From the NCBI GenBank assembly GCA_963702235.1, contig CAVPBZ010000010.1:1-64000 (forward strand): DNA of 64,000 bases, written 5' to 3'. The DNA is from PALSA-505 sp963702235. Lineage in GTDB: Bacteria; Actinomycetota; Actinomycetes; Streptosporangiales; Streptosporangiaceae. Position 1 is the stretch's first letter; every line of letters starts with the position of its first letter. The notes beneath the pieces were generated by a model. That model did no database searches and was not told the origin of the DNA. It saw nothing but the letters and a program-made list of their open reading frames with translations. A program made the translations under genes and the position numbers. Shown one piece after another: positions 59,777 through 64,000 of this stretch.

Positions 59777-60288
59777 CCGAACGGGCAGGTCCTGACTCCC
59801 TGCTGCTGCGTGCGGCCCTCGCCTCGTACGCCGCGGGCGTCACCCTCGTCATGATCGGCGACGGGCGCGACGACATCGGCACCACGGTCAGCGCGTTCTG
59901 CCCGCTGTCGATGGATCCGCCGCTGGTCATGGTGGCGCTGATCGCGGACTCCTACCCGGCGGAGGTGCTCGGCCGCCCGGACGGCCCTGCCGGGTTCGCG
60001 ATCACGCTGCTCGCCGCGCCGCAGCGGGTGCTCGCGGGCCGGTTCGCGGCGGCCGGGCGGCCAGGGGCGCGGCTGCTGCTGGATGACGTGCCCCATCTTC
60101 GCGGCGGTCATTCCGGCGCGCTGATCCCGGCGGGCGGCCTGGCCGCCCTTGACTGCGCGACCGCGAACCTGATCCCGGCCGGCGATCACGTCATGGTGAT
60201 TGGCCATGTTCTGGACGTCCCTTATGCCGCCGAATCGGCGGACCCGTTGATCCGGTTCCGCGGCAAGTATCCGTCGCTGAGCCAGTGA
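59773..60288 (+). CDS. flavin reductase-like FMN-binding protein
   Basis: 171-aa split-barrel protein of the flavin reductase family. The N-terminal ALASYAAGVTLVMI, GTTVSAFCPLSMDPPLVMVAL and DHVMVIGHVLDV segments match the family; it likely binds FMN and supplies reduced flavin or shields it. The start is TTG 59773, overlapping the sppA stop (TTGA), with no better start; the longer frame to 59671 lies inside sppA. Partner oxygenase not identified. Confidence 0.85.
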   Translation: MTERAGPDSLLLRAALASYAAGVTLVMIGDGRDDIGTTVSAFCPLSMDPPLVMVALIADSYPAEVLGRPDGPAGFAITLLAAPQRVLAGRFAAAGRPGARLLLDDVPHLRGGHSGALIPAGGLAALDCATANLIPAGDHVMVIGHVLDVPYAAESADPLIRFRGKYPSLSQ

Positions 60289-60482
60289 CCAGCTAATACT
60301 CCGCTCCATCGGACTGCCAGGCGGAGATTGGCGGCACTCGTCCCAATAACGTGCTGTTTCTCCCCGGCGTCTTCGGCTAATCTCACGTGGGATTGCACGT
60401 GCCCGCTTGGTCACTCGCCGCGTTTGGTGCGTCACTCGCAGCGTGCAAGACTGGGACCTGGAGCACCTGACGGAGGGCACGG

Positions 60483-61307
60483 ATGACCGAGGCTGAGGCA
60501 CCCCCTGGCGTGGATATCTCCACGCCGAGTCCGGCGCGGCTGTATGACTACTACCTCGGCGGCAGCACCAACTTCCCGGTGGACCGGGCGGCCGGCGACC
60601 GGCTGCGCGACGCGCTGCCTGACCTCTACGACGCCGCCTGGGCCAACCGCGGGTTCCATCAGCGCTCGGCCCGCTGGATGGCCAGCGAGCATGGCATCAG
60701 CCAGTTCGTCGATATCGGATCGGGCCTGCCGACGCAGGGCAACACGCACGAGGCCGTCCGGCAGGTAGCCCCGGACGCGCGCGTGGTGTACGTGGACTAT
60801 GACCCGATGGTCCGGGCCATGTCCGGCCGGCTACTCGACGACGATGCGCACACCAAGCTGATCATCGCCGACATGCGGGACCCGGGCGAGGTGCTGGATC
60901 ACCCGGACCTGCGGGCGCTGATCGACTTCAGCAAGCCGGTCGGCCTGCTGATGACCGCGGTCTTGCACTTCGTGGCCGACGGATCCGATCCGTGGGGGCT
61001 GGTGCGGCAGTACACCGATGTGCTCGCGCGGGGAAGCTACCTGGCGCTGTCGCACGCGACCGCCGACAAGCTGCCGCCGCGTTCGGTGCAGGCCATGTAC
61101 GACACCTACGAGAGCGCCAGCACCCGGATCTACCTGCGGACGCGGGGAGAGGTCCGGCGGTTCTTCGAGGGGCTGCAGTTCGTCCCGCCGTACCTGGGCG
61201 CGGAGCCGTGCGTCACGTACGTGGGCGTGTGGGGCGCGGACGACCCCGACGTGGCCGACAGCGAGGGCTCGCGCGTGCTCTACTGCGGTGTGGCGAGGCG
61301 TCCGTGA
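60483..61307 (+). CDS. SAM-dependent methyltransferase, DUF574 family
   Basis: 274-aa actinobacterial methyltransferase-like protein of the DUF574 (SAM-MT SCO2525-like) family. Typical marks: SPARLYDYYLGGSTNFPVDR near the start, the SAM-binding region FVDIGSGLPTQGNTHE and VVYVDYDPMVRAM, and VGLLMTAVLHFVAD. The substrate is unknown. These genes often sit beside DUF397 and XRE genes, as here. ATG 60483 with an acggagggcacgg upstream. Its stop overlaps the next gene (GTGA). Confidence 0.9.
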   Translation: MTEAEAPPGVDISTPSPARLYDYYLGGSTNFPVDRAAGDRLRDALPDLYDAAWANRGFHQRSARWMASEHGISQFVDIGSGLPTQGNTHEAVRQVAPDARVVYVDYDPMVRAMSGRLLDDDAHTKLIIADMRDPGEVLDHPDLRALIDFSKPVGLLMTAVLHFVADGSDPWGLVRQYTDVLARGSYLALSHATADKLPPRSVQAMYDTYESASTRIYLRTRGEVRRFFEGLQFVPPYLGAEPCVTYVGVWGADDPDVADSEGSRVLYCGVARRP

Positions 61308-61555
61308 CGACCGGCAAGCCGACCGTCGAAGAGCTCGGCATCGACCCGCGGGCGCAGGCCTGGCAGCGGTCGGGCGGCGAGGACGGCTCGATCGAGATCG
61401 CTTTCGTCGGCGCGGGCGGGGCGCGGGCCGACGAGTGGGTGCTCATGCGGGTGGCTGGCGACCCCGACGGGCGAGTGCTCGTCTACGACAGGAACGAGTG
61501 GGAGTGCTTCCTGGACGGGGCCAAGAACGGCGAGTTCGACAACGCGGCCGAGTAA
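61304..61555 (+). CDS. DUF397-like small protein
   Basis: 83-residue protein overlapping the methyltransferase stop (GTGA). The C-terminal RVLVYDRNEWECFLDGAKNG EFD matches the end of DUF397 domains, and EIAFVGAG...DEWVLMRVAGDPDG fits their centre. DUF397 proteins are small regulators or partners of XRE/DUF5753 proteins in actinobacteria. GTG 61304 is the only good start; the longer frame lies inside the preceding gene. Confidence 0.8.
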   Translation: MTTGKPTVEELGIDPRAQAWQRSGGEDGSIEIAFVGAGGARADEWVLMRVAGDPDGRVLVYDRNEWECFLDGAKNGEFDNAAE

Positions 61556-61750
61556 CCAGGCAATTCGTCCAGCCATCCTGCTAGGGCGTAAAAAGCTGCA
61601 TCGGCCTTTCTTGATCAGGCAACCCCATTACCTGCGGAAACGTCCGAAATGACGGGCTCCCGTTATCCGCAGAGAACAAGAGCAAACTTTGTGATTCACA
61701 ACTTAAGTAGCGCTATACTCATCGGCAGGCCCTGTCAAGGAGGAGCCCAG

Positions 61751-62599
61751 ATGAGTGACAACGGCTACGGCGCCACACTGGCGAAGCGCCGCCTGTCACA
61801 CCGCCTTGTCGTGCTCCGCAAGAGGAGCGGGCACACGGCGAACCATGTCTGCGACATGCTCAACTGGGGCCGGGGCAAGGTCGGCCGGTTCGAGGCCAAC
61901 CAATGGAAGCGCCCGGAGATGAGTGACATCCGGGACCTGCTCCGCATCTACGGGGTGGACGAAGCGGAGAAGGAGGAGATCGAGGATCTCGCCGTCCGGG
62001 CCCGAATCCGGCCCTGGTGGCGCGACTATCCGCAGATCTTCGAAAACGAGTTTGCCGGGTTCGAGAACGACGCCACGCAGATCCGCGTCTTCATGCCGCT
62101 GGTGCTGCCCGCACTGCTGCAGACGACGGACTACATGGAGTCGTTCATGCGAGGCTCCCAGCGGCCGCCTGCCTGGCGGGCCAAGGCACTAGAGACACGG
62201 CTGCGGCGGCAGGAAATCCTCGACCGTACCGACGGCACCGCGCCCCGGTTCGCCTCGGTGATCACCGAGGCGTCGCTGCTGTACCGGTGGGGCCCGCGGC
62301 CGGACCGGCTGGAGCAGATCGAGCACCTCGTCGAGATGAGCCGCCGGCCCAACGTGGAGCTGCGCATCCAGCGCTTCGCCGACGGTCCGCCCACCGGCAT
62401 GCATTCCATGGTCAACATCTTTGATTTCCCAGGTGAGCCCAGCACGGTCTTCCTGGAGACAGATTTCTCGATCGAGGAGGTGGCAAGCACGGAACAGGCC
62501 AAGAGCTACATCGAAACCTATGGACGGGCCAGCGCTGCATCGCTGGAACCGGGCGATACCACCCTCTATCTCAATCAACTCGCCGAACACCTGGAGTAA
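61751..62599 (+). CDS. XRE-family regulator with DUF5753 domain
   Basis: 282-aa transcriptional regulator. N-terminal helix-turn-helix (residues 10-70: LVVLRKRSGHTANHVCDMLN, GRGKVGRFEANQWKRPEMSD), then DUF5753 (from about 90: RIRPWWRDYPQIFENEFAGF, MPLVLPALLQTTDYMESFM, VITEASLLYRWG, ADGPPTGMHSMVNIFDFP), as in BldB-partner or Scr1-type regulators. ATG 61751 has AGGAGG 6 nt upstream, decisive over an upstream frame to 61649. Two bases separate it from the DUF397 gene, its usual partner. Confidence 0.93.
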   Translation: MSDNGYGATLAKRRLSHRLVVLRKRSGHTANHVCDMLNWGRGKVGRFEANQWKRPEMSDIRDLLRIYGVDEAEKEEIEDLAVRARIRPWWRDYPQIFENEFAGFENDATQIRVFMPLVLPALLQTTDYMESFMRGSQRPPAWRAKALETRLRRQEILDRTDGTAPRFASVITEASLLYRWGPRPDRLEQIEHLVEMSRRPNVELRIQRFADGPPTGMHSMVNIFDFPGEPSTVFLETDFSIEEVASTEQAKSYIETYGRASAASLEPGDTTLYLNQLAEHLE

Positions 62600-62601
62600 C
62601 C

Positions 62602-62805
62602 ATGACCGACCTGTCTCAGGCCATCTGGCGTAAGGCCAGCCGCAGCGGCCCCAACAACGGCGGCTGCGTGGAGATCGCGGCCAACATCCCGGACGTGACC
62701 GCCGTCCGCGACAGCAAGCGCCCCGAAGGCGGGGCGCACGTCGTCGAGCGCGCGGCGTTCACCGAGTTCCTCGCGGACGTCAAGGCGGGCCGCTTCGACA
62801 TCTGA
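62602..62805 (+). CDS. DUF397 domain protein
   Basis: 67-aa single-domain DUF397 protein, the classic partner of an XRE/DUF5753 regulator in actinobacteria. It has all the family marks: WRKASRSGPNNGGCVEIA, VTAVRDSKRPEGGAHVV and the FTEFLADVKAGRFD ending. ATG 62602 is two bases from the upstream stop, so translation is coupled. A strong terminator follows 10 bases after the stop. Function in this family is usually inferred as modulating the partner regulator. Confidence 0.95.
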   Translation: MTDLSQAIWRKASRSGPNNGGCVEIAANIPDVTAVRDSKRPEGGAHVVERAAFTEFLADVKAGRFDI

Positions 62806-62815
62806 GAACGCTTAG

Positions 62816-62856
62816 TAGAAGAACCCCCCGGGCTGCATCTCCGGGGGGTTCTTCTA
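62816..62856 (+). terminator. strong intrinsic-type terminator after the XRE-DUF397 pair
   Basis: A 16-bp perfect stem, TAGAAGAACCCCCCGG (62816-62831) with its complement (62841-62856), closes a 9-nt loop. The right arm ends TTCTTCTA, giving a pyrimidine-rich tail; no long T-run follows. Confidence 0.9.
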
Positions 62857-63060
62857 TCGCTGCGCCTGTCTCAAGGCTCCGACGTTCACCTGCGGGTTTC
62901 CGTCGCATATGTTACTTTACACACGCATACGTCCACCGGCCACGATTGCCACCCGCTACCTGTTGGTTACATCCTCGTCACCTGCGGGCACCCGCACCGA
63001 TACCGGGAAAGCTCGTGGGATTTCAGCGGATGCCATTGCGCAGAAGGGTCATGACTCATA

Positions 63061-63077
63061 ATCTGTGTTTCACAGAT
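63061..63077. promoter_or_regulatory. inverted repeat upstream of the ATPase-domain gene
   Basis: ATCTGTG (63061-63067) and CACAGAT (63071-63077) pair perfectly across three bases, and ATGACTC is directly repeated on each side (63052-63058 and 63080-63086). It is a good candidate operator, perhaps for the adjacent XRE regulator. Confidence 0.5.
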
Positions 63078-63173
63078 CAATGACTCGTGAAGGCTGAGCA
63101 TCATGTTTGCGTTGCTCGTCGTTGTCCGGCCGGCGCCGAACTGATGGCGGCGCTCCTTGCGGGGGCCGCCTCG

Positions 63174-63995
63174 ATGAGCATCCCCCCGTACGCGAAGGCC
63201 GGCGGCTGTCAGGCCTGGCCGCTGCCGCTCGACGGTACCTGCGCGGGCGTCGCCCGGCGGCTGTTCCGCGAGGCGGTGGCCGACATGGGCCTGTCCGCGG
63301 AAGTGATCCACGACGGCGTCACGATGGTCAGCGAGCTCGCCGCCAACACGCTGCACGCCCAGGGCAATGTCGAGTTCGACGGCAGCAGGCAGCGGCCCGT
63401 CACCGGGTCCCCCGAGATGTGGTCCTACGTCCGCGGCTGTGCCACCGGGTACGAGATCGTCTGCAAGATCTTCGACTCGCAGCGCGGCTGGAAGGCCGGC
63501 GCCCCGCCGGATCCCACCCGGGTGTCGCTCGACTCGATCAACGGCCGCGGCCTGCGGGTCGTGTCCGAGCTGTCCGACGGCCGGTGGGGTCATCACCCGA
63601 CCCGCGCGCGGCTGGGCCGGTGGAAGGTCCAGGGCAAGGCCGTCTGGTTCGCGCTGCCGGTAGCCGCATCCCGCGGCGCTGCCCGCCTCGCCGACTACCC
63701 GGCCAGCTCCTGCGAGGCGGCCAAGGAGCTCGAGGCGATGATCACCGGCCGCGGCATCGGCCGCAGGCTGGTGCGCACCGACGAGTCTGTCTACGACATC
63801 GCCGTGCTGTCCATCCGCTGCGACCTCACCGTGTGGTGCCGCAACGGCACCATCGCCTGGACCACCGCCGACGGGTACGTGCGCCGGACTTTCGCGGACC
63901 TGGTCGAGGTGGCCGAGCAGCTCGTCCTGGCGCACGAGGAGCTGGACCATCCGGCCGGCCCGCCGGGCGCGGGCGATGCCGCGGGCGAGGATTAG
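63174..63995 (+). CDS. HATPase_c-type (anti-sigma/serine kinase-like) ATP-binding protein
   Basis: Residues about 15-170 resemble the histidine-kinase-like ATPase of RsbW-type regulators common in actinobacteria: AWPLPLDGTCAGVARRLF, DGVTMVSELAANTLHA (N-box), IFDSQRGW and SINGRGLRVVSELSDGRWG (G-box). The C-terminal 100 residues are not assigned. Such small ATP-binding proteins often accompany XRE and DUF397 genes. Start is uncertain: ATG 63174 fits the family N-terminus best, while ATG 63144 and GTG 63087 are in frame upstream. The final coding base is 5 bases from the window edge. Confidence 0.75.
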   Translation: MSIPPYAKAGGCQAWPLPLDGTCAGVARRLFREAVADMGLSAEVIHDGVTMVSELAANTLHAQGNVEFDGSRQRPVTGSPEMWSYVRGCATGYEIVCKIFDSQRGWKAGAPPDPTRVSLDSINGRGLRVVSELSDGRWGHHPTRARLGRWKVQGKAVWFALPVAASRGAARLADYPASSCEAAKELEAMITGRGIGRRLVRTDESVYDIAVLSIRCDLTVWCRNGTIAWTTADGYVRRTFADLVEVAEQLVLAHEELDHPAGPPGAGDAAGED

Positions 63996-64000
63996 GCCCA

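Overview
The window is very GC-rich DNA, almost fully packed with genes, from an actinobacterium. The signs are strong GC bias in third codon positions, GTG and TTG starts, many apparently leaderless genes (a TANNNT hexamer 6-8 nt before the start codon), and lineage-typical families: DUF397, DUF574-type methyltransferase, XRE/DUF5753 regulators, the GlgE alpha-glucan pathway and a DUF3017 protein beside mdh and icd. The genus cannot be fixed from sequence alone; a Streptosporangiales-like or related soil lineage would fit. No rRNA, tRNA, transposase, integrase or CRISPR array was found.

Layout. 0.06-5.1 kb: a molybdenum-hydroxylase (CO/xanthine dehydrogenase family) operon in S-L-M order, ending in a CoxG-like protein fused to an RNA polymerase alpha-CTD-like domain. 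5.1-10.7 kb: class III nucleotide cyclase, kynureninase and a repeat-rich secreted Ig-like protein. 10.9-17.5 kb: guaA and a CorC/HlyC membrane protein, divergent from galT-galE-galK. 17.7-21.4 kb: an M20 amidohydrolase, a MarR regulator and a luciferase-like/hemerythrin fusion. 21.4-24.2 kb: mdh, icd and a DUF3017 protein. 24.5-30 kb: FHA-HTH protein, a repeat-filled intergenic region, a PadR regulator with its membrane partner, and a Ser/Thr kinase. 30-41 kb, minus strand: enoyl-CoA hydratase, glgP, a CUT2-type sugar ABC transporter, and a two-component system whose kinase carries an ABC ATPase domain. 41-48.5 kb: glgE-treS-mak-glgB. 48.5-54.3 kb: adenylate-forming ligase, two TetR regulators, a beta-lactamase-fold hydrolase and two SDRs. 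54.5-60.3 kb: coiled-coil protein, phosphoesterase, MFS transporter, NUDIX-NYN fusion, SppA and a flavin-reductase-like protein. 60.5-64 kb: a DUF574/DUF397/XRE/ATPase regulatory cluster.

The genes form a few working units. GlgP, GlgE, TreS, Mak and GlgB together make and recycle alpha-glucan through maltose-1-phosphate and trehalose. The adjacent sugar ABC transporter with its ABC-ATPase/histidine-kinase fusion is the best candidate for an unusual sensing system: transporter-type ATPase, GAF and kinase domains are in one polypeptide, next to a response regulator and a complete importer. The CoxG/alpha-CTD fusion is the second.

A caution on quality: seven genes (LLM-hemerythrin, PadR-partner membrane protein, glgP, ABC-kinase, mak, ligase, MFS) each contain exactly one single-base frameshift. 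Three of them share the same local sequence GATTCTGG where GATCTGG would restore the frame; the other four lie in or beside G/C runs. Corrected lengths match the families where I know them, so most are probably base-call errors rather than true pseudogenes. They are typed as pseudogene because the reading frame is broken as given.
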